Assembly: GCA_030549205.1 (NCBI GenBank)
Contig: JAUKTV010000001.1
Location: 992,001-1,056,000, forward strand
DNA: 64,000 nucleotides
DNA from: Apiosordaria backusii
Lineage: Eukaryota > Ascomycota > Sordariomycetes > Sordariales > Lasiosphaeriaceae
Direction: 5' to 3'
The position numbers and the translations under genes were made by a program. The notes below the pieces were generated by a model. The model did not search any database, was not told the DNA's origin, and saw only the letters and a program-made list of their open reading frames with translations. How positions within the stretch are numbered: the stretch's first letter is position 1; each line of letters begins with the position of its first letter. Of this stretch, positions 1-11,455 are shown piece after piece.

Positions 1-1462
1 TCTCTTCGCTCGGATAGGTGGCCATCTCATAGGCAAAGTAGCCTTCTACTATGGGCAGCCAGGGACCCCCTGCACTGGCGAGATTGGGGTACATGGTGTA
101 GTTAGCCGAGAAGCGATGGTTGAGCAGAAGAGCGAGGCCACCATGGGTGGACCCGGACCATATATCCATATCTCCCAGGGCTTCCTCAAGAGTCTCTACA
201 GAGACCAACTCGTCGTTGAGAGCTGAAGGGCTGGGGAGGAGTCTGATAGTGTTGTTTTTGGTTAAAAGGACGGGATATTTGACAACTGCGGGATGGATTT
301 CGCTATCTTCCGGTTAGCCAGCGCCATCATAGACTATTGGGAGTCCTGGACCGAGAGCAGAGGAATTACATGCAATGACATCGGCGGATGCACGAGCAAG
401 GTGATTTACTTACCAATTGCGCACGCGAAGATCAATATCATGCGTATCGTTCATACAGCCGCTTTCAGGTTTCCATAGGAGATCAACGAAAAAGCTGCGG
501 GCTGGTTTGTCCTCATTGTAAATTGGCGCGCGGGTAGGATACGTAAGCCATGGCTCTACATATTTGAGATTGTACCGCCATGGGTGCTCCTGGTACAAAA
601 TGGAGCTGATGAAGATGGTAACAGGGTGATGAACAAACACCGGGAGCTTTGTAATTTGTTCAGGGGTGCAGTTGAAGTGATAGCCTGCGGCAGTAAGTTT
701 GGATGTATAGGTGCCGTTGAGCTTGGCTACATCGCCGGTGAAGACAATCGGTGACCTGGTTAAGTATTGCTCCGTGATCTCGCTGAAGTCGCGGCTGGGG
801 GTAGTTATCTCAATGGCTTGGTCCCGGTTGGCGCTAAAGAGCTTGGGAAGTCGATGTGCGGCATATATCGGGCCAATATGAACACCAGTGCTAGTGCTTT
901 CCCGCGTCTGCACACTGAGAGCTCGTTGAAGAAGTGGTGCGTTGACAGCCATTATAGTGGCAAGAGAACACGCAATGGCCGTCTTACTTAGACCCCTGAC
1001 GAGCATACTCTTGAGAGCATCCACCAAGCCACCGGCTGCTGCCCACCGCCAGTGTAAGTCCTGGACACGACTCCGACGAGCCGGATGCATGCTCAGAAAC
1101 CACCACGTAATTGCAGCCCCTTTGACCATGGCAACGTGTATAAGAATGTTGACGGCAGTGGATGAAATCGCAAGCAGTACGGGTGGCGAGATGGTCCAGG
1201 ACTCGACATTGCTGTCGTCTGCCTCGATGGTGATGAGAGCCATGAGTCCAGCCAGAATAAACGACAGGAATATAGCTAGGCTCGCTATCCAAGGGAAGCG
1301 TGGTCGAAACCCTGGTGTCCATGGCTCCTCGACTCGAGACTCATCTGACTTTTTATCAACAAGACTGACACCTTCCGATTCTTCTGGCGGGTTTTCGAAT
1401 GCAAATATAGGGAGCCTATCTCTGTTGTGCTTGTCCATACCAGCGGTCTGAGGATCAATCAT
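1..1462 (-). CDS. Polytopic fungal membrane protein, 5' part (runs off the window)
   Basis: Two exons are visible: 1462 down to 414, then 302 down to 1, with a 111-bp GTAAGT...TAG intron (413-303). Splicing gives a TGC codon at the junction and keeps the frame open to the window edge, so the 3' end is missing. The start ATG at 1460-1462 lies in a leader rich in D, E and P. Three hydrophobic segments are seen in the first 180 residues (around WIASLAIFLSFILAGLMALI, a stretch ending in TWWFLSMHP, and SLATIMAVNAPLL). They are followed by a long, probably non-cytosolic region with Asn-X-Thr sites (NGTYT, NDTHD, NNT). A WW...R..DLH.RW signature after the second segment recurs in fungal multi-pass proteins of unknown role. 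I do not recognise a named family and assign no function. Confidence 0.75.
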
Positions 1463-2943
1463 CTTATTTCGATATAGGGTGAGGAAAGCGAGAGTGATCC
1501 GACTTCTCGCAAAACGACGGCTAGAGAGTTTTCATGTGTCGAGCGGTCAGAATTGTTACATCCAGCAAGGCAGTGTCACGCCAATCAACACGTTCAGCAA
1601 CGGACGCTCGCATCACGCAGCCGCCTCGTTGGTACTTCAGCTGCTGTGTTCGACCACACCATCTTGCTCGCAACACAGACTCCTGTTGCCGAGTGGCAGT
1701 AGGTTAAGCAGTGCCTAAAGGAAGACAGTACGAGTACCCGGTGAGACGTCCAAAGTGAGGCCCAGCCGCACTGCCCCTGTGGTAGGGGACGATCAATGAT
1801 CAGCCATGGCTTCGCCAGCACGTGTAATGTACTCCAAGACAACGAGGGGAAAGGATGACCGATGTGTATATAGGTCCTTGAGTCCAATAGTGCAAGTTCC
1901 TCGGGCCTAGTCATTGAATGTGTGTTTTGTTTGTCGAGAAAAGTGGTGGATGGTCTTGCCTCGTGGTTCGACCGACTGATCTGTCGAGATTCGAGGGTCT
2001 ATTGTCCGTCGTGTATCGCAATTTATAAGCAGGAAGACTGCAAACACCGGATATCCAAGGAGAAAAGGGCGACAAATTAGAAGTGGGCAAGTAATAGCTT
2101 GGATTGTTGAGTTACGGACCTGAAAAAAGAAGCGTAGGAAGGACCCCATGTATCACAGCAAGTTGTGTGACAAGAGAGACTTGCGCGCTGTTGCACATTT
2201 CCTCTTCACTTGAATTGCTCATATCAATGGAGCGTTAACAGATGTCACATACAACAACAGACCAGAGTAAGAATCTCAAAAAAAATTGCCTTAATTCATA
2301 CCCCCCAATCCCCGCTATCATCCATTCTCATCATCCCTGTTTCTTCTCCTTTTCCACTTATAGCAGCAGCAGCAAGTGGTCCAATCACTAGAGTACGTAG
2401 CGTAGTAGTAATAGTTGTAGTAGGATGTAGTTAGAGTAATAAAAAAAGTTGTTCCAACCCACCTCCCCTCTCTCTCTTCCTTTCCTCAAAATAGGTGCTT
2501 GGTGTTAAAAAAGAAAACACACAACAACAACACAAAACGTTTCAAACAGCAAAAACCCCAAGCCCCCCGTAACGACCAAATGTTTTAAACGGTTGTGCTT
2601 CTTTCTCTCATTGCCCCTTCCTCAACCCCCCAACTTCTGTCTTCCATTCCATTCTTTCTCGTCTTGTGTTCATTTCTCTCTTTTTAGGTACATCACAAGA
2701 AGCAAAGCCACGGCTGCTTCAATGACCTTCCGATCCCCTCATCCCTCTGATGATGACCAGACTGTTGATGCTGTGCTCGCGTATGTTGCTGCTGCTGTCC
2801 CGTAATAATCCTGCTAGATGATGCACCGCTCCCCCTCGTCGTAGAGGAAAGGTCTCCCCAACTTCCGCTCCTTGTATCTCTCCCCTCCCCGACCAAAACC
2901 CAAACCTGCTGTTGTTGTTGCTCTGCGGCAGCTGAGTATCCCC
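1463..2943. other. Intergenic: 5' side of the membrane protein gene, 3' side of the kinase gene
   Basis: No credible coding region. Both neighbours are on the minus strand, so the right half should carry the kinase 3' UTR and the left half the promoter of the membrane protein. 2,430-2,700 is strongly pyrimidine- and A-rich. Short open frames on both strands lack protein-like composition. Confidence 0.6.
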
Positions 2944-5082
2944 CTACGAATCATACCCATTCTTACCACCTCCACTATTCCTCTGCTGTTGATAATGATG
3001 CTGCACTGGTGGCGGTGAGTGCTGCCCGTAATGCTCCTCCCCATCATGATGCAGCGTGACACTGTTGAACTCCTCAAACGGATCTGGCGTCTCGGCTCCC
3101 GGTGTCGCCAGCCCACTATCCAGCGGCACGCCCTTCGCCCCCATCGGCCTCGACCCGCTAATGTCGACGCTGGCGCTCTCTTTCACGTTTCTGAAGTTGA
3201 TCGTGTCAATCCCCCGCCCTTGGTTGGGAATTATGGGCGGCTTCATGTGTCGGATCAGGGCCCACTGCGTCGTCCGGAAGAAGCCGTGGGTCTTGATATC
3301 GGATGCACCCGCCCTGGCGCCAAGACGACGGTTCTCGTCTTTAATCAATAGTTTGCGGATCAATGACTTGCAGAGGCTGGGGTAGGTGAGAGATGGCATT
3401 AGTAATGGTTTCTGACAAATGCGATTGCACATGCAATTGCGATGCGATTGCGATAAAAAATGGACTCACTTTGATATTTGCGGTGCGCCCGCGTGGTCGG
3501 GGAAGGGAATGTCTTCGCGCAGGATGTTGGCAAATGTCGCATTGCGGTTCTTGCCTTTGAATGGCGTCGTGCCGTACAACATCTCGTAGATCAAGATGCC
3601 CAGCGTCCACCAGTCGACGGCGCTGGTGTGCCCGCTGCCCTTGATCACTTCAGGTGCGATATACTCTTCGGTGCCGACAAACGAATTCGTTCGGAAGTTG
3701 GCGATGCACGACTTGGTGTCAATGGTTGGCAGCGATGTCGAGCTGGTGCCGTTCTTCCCTAGAATCATTGTTGGCTTGCCGCCGGGGTCAGACTGTTTCG
3801 ACAAGTCGAAATCTGAAAGCATGATGTGACCAGACTGATGGAGGAGAATATCTGCCGAGGACTGTTAGTCAAGGTCTAACCGGCGCATGCAGTGATCGAG
3901 ACATACTCTCTGGCTTCAAATCCCGGTAAATGAAACCCATCAGATGCAAGTACTCCAACGCGGCCGTAACCTCAGCCGCATAAAAGCGGGCATCATCCTC
4001 CGATATGCACTTGCCCGGCCTCGTCTGCAACGCCCTGAAAAACTCGCCGCCGCTGCAGTACTCCATGCACAGATAGAGATAATCCTCAGACTGGAACGAG
4101 TGATAGAGAGTGACGATAAACGGGTGGTTGCTCGTCGCGAGAATTTCCTGCTCCGCCAGCGCTCTTTTGATCTTGTTGCGCTTGATCATCTCCTTCTTGC
4201 TCAGTACTGTGCAACATGTCAGCTCAGATACAGATACTCCTCCACCCGATGTTGGACAAACTAACCCTTCATGGCATATAGCCTCGAGCTCTTCTTCTCC
4301 CTCACCAAATACACCTTGCCCACATCTCCCTTACCAATCAACTTGATCTTGTCGAAACTCTGAGGACCTACCTCCACGTTCCGAACCTTGATCGAGTTGG
4401 AGCTGTACGTCCTGCGGAACGCCAACGGCGATTGGTTCGGCGGCGGCAGAGCCCCGAGGCCGTCCGCTTCTGGCGCGGACAAGGCCAATTCTGATGCGCT
4501 GCCAGGTGGTGTCTGGTGGTCGGCAAATCCCAGGCTCGTCGAGTCCTTACTCTCGGCGAGCGGCTCCTTGCTCAACTCGGCGGTTTGTGGTCTTTCCCCG
4601 CTGCCATTGCCCTTGGAAAACAGACCCTGTGCATTCGGGGCGCTAGCCACCCTCCTCAACTTCCTCGCGAGCTCCTCCTTTGTGCTCGCTGATATCTTCT
4701 CAGGGGGGCCGCCGTCGGGGCCGTCGACCTTGAGCATCGGGGTGTCGGGCGGACTCGGGGGTACGGACCCGTCATTATGATGTCGTAAACCGGGCTGGCC
4801 TTGGTGGGCAAAGTAGGGATTCGCATGAGCGGTTGGGCTCATAGCCTCGTCGAGCGGATGGCCTTCACTAGCGGTGGTCGCGCTGCGCAGGCGGCCGACG
4901 CTGAAGAACCTCGTGTTGCGGGAGGGCTTGCTGTTCTCGGAGCGCAGAGGACCCGAGACGCCGCCGCGCTCCCGGTCTGGGGTGGTGGCATCGCGACTGC
5001 TGCTGCTGGAGTTGATGCGGAAGAAGCTCTTTATCTTTTGCTGAAAGTGGCTGTCGCCATTTATGGTTTTTGTTGACGGCAT
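2944..5082 (-). CDS. nrc-2: NRC-2/Fpk1-type AGC serine/threonine protein kinase
   Basis: Four exons: 5082-4266, 4206-3907, 3851-3470, 3376-2944, giving 643 residues with introns of 59, 55 and 93 bp. Frame and motifs match across every junction (YAMK^VLSKKE, DLKPE^NILLHQ, PQIS^NLCKSL). A long Ser/Pro-rich N-terminus precedes the kinase domain (about 245-580). Visible motifs are a Gly-rich loop GKGDVGKV, Lys272 in AMK, catalytic YRDLKPEN (Asp368), DFD at 386-388 instead of DFG, a roughly 40-residue insertion before GTEEYIAPEV, and an AGC C-tail. DFD plus that insertion is characteristic of the NRC-2/Fpk1/Kin82/phototropin branch. Known family role: phosphorylation of lipid flippases in yeast; in Neurospora nrc-2 represses conidiation and supports growth. 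I chose the ATG at 5082 because the in-frame extension up to 5250 is low-complexity P/T/H sequence; that upstream start cannot be excluded. Confidence 0.95.
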
Positions 5083-6603
5083 GGTATGGTCGTCGGGGCA
5101 GCAATCATGAGGCTCGTTCCATGTTCGTTCAGCGAAAAAGAGGGATTGAAAGGCGGATGACGGCGAACACGAAACGGGAATGGGGAACGTGGACAGTGGA
5201 TGATGTTGGGGTGTGGATCGTGGGCGTGTGGGCGTGGGCCGTGGATGCACTTGGAGATGGTGGATAACAGCGAGAGAGAGAGTGCCAGTCGGGGCCAGTC
5301 GGGGGCAGTCGGCGCCCGCTACGCTTCCAAGGATCCAGGCTCCAGCTCAGCGGCAGCGGGCCCTCCTGGGGAAGAGTCACGGGATTCTCCGTTTGTACCC
5401 TGTTGCAGGGCTGTGGTACCGTGACCACTCAGCGCTCTCCCTTCTGGCCACGCCTGTCTTCAGCCTCCTTTTCTTTTTCCCAAGCTGAGGGACATTTATT
5501 AGGTATTTCTTTGCGTTGTTATCACGCTTCGCAAAGTTATAATTGCATGTTGTGCTACGTGGATTGGCTCAGACCAGTCAGTCCTTTAAAAAGCCCCTGA
5601 CAACCAGAAACAGCCAGTAATAGGAGGTGGCGACTGAGCGGGCAAACTTTCTTTTCCCTCTTTGGCACGGGAACCATCACAGACGCCTGTAATTTTTTGT
5701 CATGTTTGTATCAAAAATAGGCCTTTGTGAGATCTCGCAAAAACCCTTTGCAGGAAGAGCGTGCATTGTTCTAGATGCCAGCCTGGGCTTACACAGACAA
5801 CCACTGACCTTCCACTTTGGATCAAGCGGGCCGGTTGACCTTCACCTGAGAGTCGACGGAGTAATACTGATTAAATCCCCTTATTTCCGGGGAACATCAC
5901 GACACACTCTGTACAAAGTATTTCTCAGCAGACAATCGGCTGTTTTATTTATTTTCCAACAGCAATGACGAAAGCTGAGCTTCACTGGAATGGAATGAAT
6001 TGGCCGCTGCCCTGGGAACAGGCCTCCTTTGATTCCTTGTTTGAACTGCATATTTTTTCTTAGTATTGTCGTTCGCCTTACATATACGAAACCCCACCGT
6101 CCAGACAAAACAAGGAAGAGTCTGTCGTATCAAGAGTTTAAGCTACCAACTGATCTACACAAGGAGCATTCCGGACCAGCCGATCGACCATCACACCCGA
6201 ACCGAAAACCCGCCCGACCGGCACTTGGGAGTTTGACTTACAAATACACACTAAAAGGGGCCGCGTAACACACGACAGTTGTGATGATCGAGTCAAGTCA
6301 CCTGGATCAAGACTGCTCAATATCACAACCGACGCTTTGTTTGATACCTATTCTCTTGTCCAGGCCAAAACGCTATGCAGTTTCGACTCTTAAATGGCGA
6401 AGTAATAAAGGTATCCATACCCAGTCTTCATGCTACCGCCAAAGCAACGCCACGAGGACCTCCCAATGTCAAATTAGTAATACGTACAACAAACACCATG
6501 CATGATAAACCTCCGCTCTATTTTCATAACCCTCGCCATGTAATATGCTGCTCCCTCGGGAACCCTTGCTTTTCCAATATCTCACAACCATCCTCCCCTA
6601 TGC
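5083..6603. other. Intergenic: kinase promoter and leader; 3' flank of the zinc-finger gene
   Basis: No gene seen. 5083-5500 is probably the kinase 5' leader. It stays open in the kinase frame to 5250 without protein-like composition. 5,900-6,600 would hold the 3' UTR of the next minus-strand gene. Confidence 0.55.
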
Positions 6604-8061
6604 TCAAGCCAAATTAAACTGCCCCCTCCATGTTCTCCTCTCCTCCCTCTCCTCCTCCCCCAACACCGGCCCATCACCCCCCGTCACCCACTCCGCATAC
6701 TCCCTCAACTCCTTCTGCCTCTTCCTCTTCTCATTCAGTATCTTCGTAATGGCAATCATGTCCTCCTGGCCATACTCCGGCTCATCTGGCGCATTCTCAT
6801 CCCGCTTCTCCAGCAAAGCATTGATCCTCGCGACTCTCCTCTTCCTGTCATCCTCTGTCTCTATTTGCTGGTCTTTCACTGATGGCGTGACTTGCCGACC
6901 TTCGGCGTCAAAAAGATAGTTCGGTAGCTGGGATGGATTTTGAGGCTGGGGATTGGCAGAGGTATTTTTTGGCCCATCACCGCAGTGCCAGGCGAAGGGG
7001 ATTAGGTGTGCTTCTTCCATGTGTGCGCGGAATTCATCGACAAAGCGGGGGATGGGCGAAGAGAGACAGGTGGACCATTTGCAGACTATGACGCCGTCGT
7101 CACTGTGTTTGTCTGATGATGTTGACGACGACGACGAAGATGAGGACGAATGGGGGGAGGGCGGAGATATTGGTGGTCTGCCGTGGACGATCAAGACATG
7201 CTTGCGGAGTGTCTCTAGATTGTGAAGCTCGGCTGGGCAGCCTTCCCACTCACATAAGAAAATGGGAAATCGCGGGTTGAGCTTCATGTAAAGCTGTCGT
7301 CCAGTAGGCGCTGGCTTTCGTCCTGGTTTGCCTCGGGGTTCTCCGTCTGGTTTAAACTTCCCTGGTGGTCTTCCAGGTTTCCCTGATCCCGGTGGTCGAG
7401 CTGGAGGCTTCTTAACCTTGGATCCAGGTGTTGATGTTGTTGAGTATGAACCGTGTCCTGGCCTCCAGCCTTTTGGCCTGCCGCGCTTTTTGGGCTGCGG
7501 TGTGTCATCTGCTGGTGCTGTGAGGTTTGCCGCTGAAGACTCAATCTCATTGAGCGGTAATGGCTTGAGTGGTTGGTTGGCTGATGATTTGTAAAAACTT
7601 TGAGGTCTGAGACCAGGGAGCACATCCGAGGTGACGAGCTCGTCGGCGGACAGCTCATCCGGTATCACCGTATAGGCCTCTTTTTTGGGACTAGAATGAA
7701 GAACCACTTGGACCTGCGCGGATCTCGGGACTGCTAGTCCTACGACTTTTTGTTTCGGTCTCGGCGTCACGTTTGGATCTCGGTCTGGTGTGGGGTCCGT
7801 TTGTTGGTGTGGTAGAGATAACTCGTCGTCCACCTCCATCTGATCCCCGGTTTCCCATCCAGCTTCATCTTCTTCTTGAGAGTCTCCAACATACTCCGCT
7901 TGCCCACTTTGCCGTTCTGGTGGGTTGTCGTAATGCCCGTTGGTTTCCTCCTCATCCCTCACATCGTCGTTTTCATCGTCATAACCCTGATCTACCGAAG
8001 CACTCCCGGATGCTGAATAAACACCGGCTCTATCTGACTCCCATTCTGGATCCCAAGGCAT
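6604..8061 (-). CDS. AT-hook and C2H2 zinc-finger nuclear protein
   Basis: Single-exon frame of 485 residues starting at ATG 8061. The N-terminal 150 residues are acidic (D/E/Q-rich). The middle carries three basic AT-hook-like cores (KKRGRPKGWRPG, GKPGRPPGK, RGKPGRKP), which in characterised proteins bind the minor groove of A/T DNA. Two finger-like motifs follow: CEWEGC...HVLIVH, spaced as C-x4-C-x12-H-x4-H, and a looser CKWSTC...HMEEAH separated by a poly-Ser stretch. The C-terminus is charged and helical with an RKRQKELREYAEWV segment. The combination suggests a chromatin or transcription factor; the target is unknown. It is divergent from the SDR gene across about 950 bp. Confidence 0.85.
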   Translation of the reverse strand: MPWDPEWESDRAGVYSASGSASVDQGYDDENDDVRDEEETNGHYDNPPERQSGQAEYVGDSQEEDEAGWETGDQMEVDDELSLPHQQTDPTPDRDPNVTPRPKQKVVGLAVPRSAQVQVVLHSSPKKEAYTVIPDELSADELVTSDVLPGLRPQSFYKSSANQPLKPLPLNEIESSAANLTAPADDTPQPKKRGRPKGWRPGHGSYSTTSTPGSKVKKPPARPPGSGKPGRPPGKFKPDGEPRGKPGRKPAPTGRQLYMKLNPRFPIFLCEWEGCPAELHNLETLRKHVLIVHGRPPISPPSPHSSSSSSSSSTSSDKHSDDGVIVCKWSTCLSSPIPRFVDEFRAHMEEAHLIPFAWHCGDGPKNTSANPQPQNPSQLPNYLFDAEGRQVTPSVKDQQIETEDDRKRRVARINALLEKRDENAPDEPEYGQEDMIAITKILNEKRKRQKELREYAEWVTGGDGPVLGEEEREERRTWRGQFNLA

Positions 8062-9016
8062 AGTGGACGAAGCCTTCTGCTCAAAATTTCGGGTTATTGA
8101 TTATTTCACGTGTTTTGCGCGGTTGATGTTGTGGTTGAGTCGCGCTAAGCTGTCGCAAGTCTAAGAGACGAAAATTGTATGCAAATTTGCGTTAAAGAAA
8201 ATTCAGTAAAGATCTCATTAGTTTCCGAGAGCAAATAAAGAGTCATGAAAGACAGAAAAGTTTAGGATCGAAGATGTTGAGTTTTGGTAGCTAGTATGAG
8301 AATGAGCAAGCCACGGGTGCTTGTTACCGTTTGTCGTTGTTAATTAAAGGGCACAGACCACATCATCTGGGTTAGGGTTACCGTATAAGCCAAAGGCGAA
8401 AGAGCATGCTGATGAAGTGAACAGCAATCTGGTATATAAATAAGAATCATTAATTCAGGCCAATCGGTTCTTATATTGGGATTTTCGACTTTTGTAAAGA
8501 TATCTGAAGAGTAGCGGGTCTAAAGCCTGTAAAGAGAAGCAACCCACATTGCTTCCACTCGCTCTGGCCCACAGCACTTACATGAACTCGCTGATAGAAC
8601 ACCACCTTTAGTCACTCAAACTTTCATAACTCAACCAAACATCAACTCCCCCGTCATACATTCTGACAGCCACTGGAATGGTTTGGGAAAGCATAAGGAA
8701 ACTTGACAAGTAATCGCCAACTGATCAGTAATTAGTTACCGGACCAACTCACACATCGGCTTTCAAATCACCGACGTTGAGCCCGTTATTAATCAGCAAG
8801 AGACAAACAAGGCGGGGTTCATCGTTCATCTCATTGAAGCGATCAAGCACATCATTAAAGTGTATATATAATCAACTCTCTCCCACTTATATACCTTTCA
8901 GATACTCCCCTTTCTTTTCTCAGATATCCTTGCCTCTTATATCAGTTGCAGTTGACTTCTATCCAGCCCCCCACCGAAACCCATCTTTGCGACCACTCAA
9001 CTTCCAGCCCGCCATC
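8062..9016. other. Divergent promoter region, zinc-finger gene / SDR gene
   Basis: About 950 bp between two divergent starts; A/T-richer than its flanks. A TATA-like run lies at 8863-8870, about 150 bp before the SDR start. No coding potential seen. Confidence 0.55.
8863..8870 (+). promoter_or_regulatory. TATA-like element upstream of the SDR gene
   Basis: TATATATA about 147 bp upstream of the SDR ATG, followed by pyrimidine-rich sequence typical of a fungal transcription start region. Its function is inferred from position only. Confidence 0.4.
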
Positions 9017-9881
9017 ATGACCTCCAAATTCTTCGCCATCATCGCCGGCGTCGGCGCGGGAACAGGCCGCTCCGTAGCCCTCCGCTTCGCCCAAACCTAC
9101 CCCGTCGTCCTCCTAGCCCGCAACCCCCAATCTTACACCGACATCGTCTCCGAGATCACCTCCTCCGGCGGCCAAGCCCTCGGCATTTCCGCCGACACCT
9201 CCGACGCCGACTCCCTAGCCTCCGCCTTCAAAACTATCAAAGACCAGTTCAAAGACAAGCAACTTGCCGCTGCCATCTGTATTCTCCCCTTCCCCATCCC
9301 ATCTCACCATATTGTATATACTAACCCAAGAGAGGAAAGATAACGTCGGCGCCGGCTTCGCAGTAAAACCCTTCCTAGACCTCACCCCCGCAGACCTCGA
9401 ATCCTCCCTCTCTTCCAACGCCCGCGGTCTCTTCAACTTTGCCCAGCAGACCCTCCCCCTTTTGCTCTCTTCCGTCTCCGCCTCCCCCCCTCACCCCCTT
9501 CCCTCATCGTCACCGGAGCCACCGCCTCCGTCCGCGGTTCACCCCGTTTCGCTACCTTTGCGGCAGGCAAGTTTGCCGCTAGGGCGCTCACCCAGTCCCT
9601 GGCAAGAGAGTTCGGTCCGCAGGGCGTCCACGTCGCGCATGTTATTGTCGACGGGGTGATTGACATCCCCGGCACGAAGCAGTGGGAGGCGAACGGCGGC
9701 GTGGAGGATGGGAAGTTGAGTGCTGATGCTGTAAGTTTTGATATTTACTGAGCCAAGAAGGGGTGCGGGGGGTGCTGACAAATGAAAATAGATCGCGGAG
9801 AGTTACTGGCATTTACACACCCAGCACCGGTCTGCCTTTACCCAGGAACTCGATTTGAGGCCGTATGTGGAGAAGTTCTAA
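9017..9881 (+). CDS. SDR-superfamily NAD(P)-binding protein with an apparent frameshift
   Basis: Exons 9017-9278, 9340-9730 and 9792-9881. The first junction gives AAAIYNVGAGF and the second joins DA to IAESYW. The N-terminus has a variant Rossmann Gly motif (AGVGAGTGR), the middle NVGAG, and later IVTGATAS and ATFAAGKFAARALTQSLAREF. Where classical SDRs have the catalytic Tyr-x3-Lys, this has Phe-x3-Lys; the SDR_c10 subgroup (cd05373) is described as having that replacement and an incomplete Gly motif, so catalysis is doubtful. Between about 9484 and 9503 the frame must move by one base: upstream codons end in a Ser/Pro run, while downstream TGATAS onwards reads in the other frame. One missing C in a C-rich stretch (C7 or C5) would explain it. 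No GT-AG intron fits. With that base the protein would be about 247 residues. This is either a sequencing error or a recent null allele. Confidence 0.8.
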
Positions 9882-10334
9882 GATGGGAAGGGTGAAAAAA
9901 AAGGGTGAAATCTGTTATTGTAATGTTTCGAAGAGAGTAAACAACATCCAAGGTCATGATCGAATTGGTTACACGCTATTACCATGAAACAGTCAGTCTT
10001 TCGTAATGAAGCCTCTCCAAAAGTCGAGAGGAGACAGCAATATGCGCCAATGTTGACCACGCCCGAGGCATGCCCAATCTGTAAGCTACGGGTACGTAGG
10101 TAGATAAAGATGAATCCAGACGCCAGCCAACCCACCCTCCCTCTTCCCGTATGTCCCATTGAATTATCAATCTTGCCAAGACTTGCCAGACTTTCCCCAA
10201 GTAAGTTGTACAAGAAGCAACATGTGATGGCACGGCTCTGTTGCCGTTTGAAGACAAGGAGCTTCTCTTTTGGGCTCCACTCGCCCTCAAACGGCGGCGC
10301 GACGTCGTATGTAATCGTTCGATGTGAGCAACTT
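9882..10334. other. Convergent intergenic region, SDR / tma46
   Basis: About 450 bp between two 3' ends; it should contain both 3' UTRs. Open frames here on the minus strand are continuations of noncoding sequence. Confidence 0.5.
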
Positions 10335-11455
10335 TCAAGTGCCCGGCTCTGAGGGCCCAGCTTCCGCAGGTGCATCGGTTGGTGGCAGAGGAATGCCGTG
10401 CAGCTGAGCCAACCTTTCCTCTTCCTTTTTGATTCTGAGTGCCTCTGTTTCTTGGCGTAGCTTCTCCAAGTTCCAGGCAGCATCGTCTTCCTCGGGCTCG
10501 TCGTCGTCGTCCATTGTCCGCCAGTTGCCACTTTCGAACAGCGCACGACCGGTGGCTTCCTTGGCCTTCCTGAGAGCTTCCTCGGCCGCCTTCTTGTCCA
10601 AACGCTCCTTCTTCCACTTGGCGAACGTCTCAGGATTGACAGGTGTGAGGGCGCCGGTAAGCTTGTGTCTTTCTGACTCGAGGAACTCTTCGATGGTGAG
10701 CGTCTTGAGTGGCGACTTGTCAAGCAAGGCCTTCTCTGCCGCGCGCTGCTCCTTGGTCTTCAGAATGAATCTAGGCTGTGTTAGGAGACCTGCTATTAAA
10801 GAACATAAGGAAAAGGAACTTACCCAGGTGGAAGGGCATGCTTGTACATGCACTTGTCACCGCCGTTCGGGCAAACCCAGAACCAACCATACTTGCCATC
10901 CTCGATGGCCGAGATAAAGAACTTGCACACCTTGTCGGTGGTGGTGCGCTGATTACCCTTCTTGGACAAAACGACGGACCGTAGCTTCTCCTCGTCCCAA
11001 TCGGCCGAAGTTTCCTGCTTCTTATTCTCTTCATCATCCCCTCTGGTATCGGTGTACAGGTTCTTCTTTTCCACCTTGCGTTCCACGTCGAGATCGTGGG
11101 AGAACTTGCACTTCTTGCCCTTCTCACAGTTGCCCTTCTTGAAGAAGATGCAGAGCACCGTCTTGGGGTCGACACCAAAAGGAACTTTTTGGATCTGGGC
11201 GGGCTTGTTGAGAAGCAGGTCGGCCTCTCTTTTTGCGTCCTCGGCGGCCTTCTTCTCACGCTCACGGGCCGCCTTCTCGGCCTCCTTCTTCTTCTGTTCA
11301 GCACTACCGGCCGATCTCATGGAAGACTGGAGATGGGCAATCGTCTTTTGAGCGGCGGAACCCTTCTTGTTTTTCATGCCAAAGGTCTTGTCCTCAACAA
11401 TCTTCTTGGCGTCCACCTTCTTCCCGCCGCCCTTCTGTTCCTTTTTCGGAGGCAT
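10335..11455 (-). CDS. tma46: Tma46/ZC3H15 (DFRP1) ribosome-associated CCCH zinc-finger protein
   Basis: Two exons, 11455-10824 and 10770-10335, with a 53-bp GTAAGT...TAG intron. The join gives HALPPG^FILKTKEQ; an upstream AG would put a stop in frame, so the second AG is used. 355 residues. A Lys-rich N-terminus (MPPKKEQKGG) and an EKKAAEDAKREAD helix precede two CCCH fingers: C102/C110/C116/H120 in CIFFKKGNCEKGKKCKFSH, and C177/C195/C202/H206. The C-terminal half carries the DFRP region (KTLTIEEFLESERHKL) and an acidic stretch. Known family role: it binds and stabilises the developmentally regulated GTPase Rbg1/DRG1 on translating ribosomes. It is divergent from ost4. Confidence 0.95.

Noticed and set aside
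5083..5250. 56-residue N-terminal extension of the NRC-2 kinase
   Set aside because: In frame but Pro/Thr/His-rich leader-like; MPSTKTING fits the family start better.
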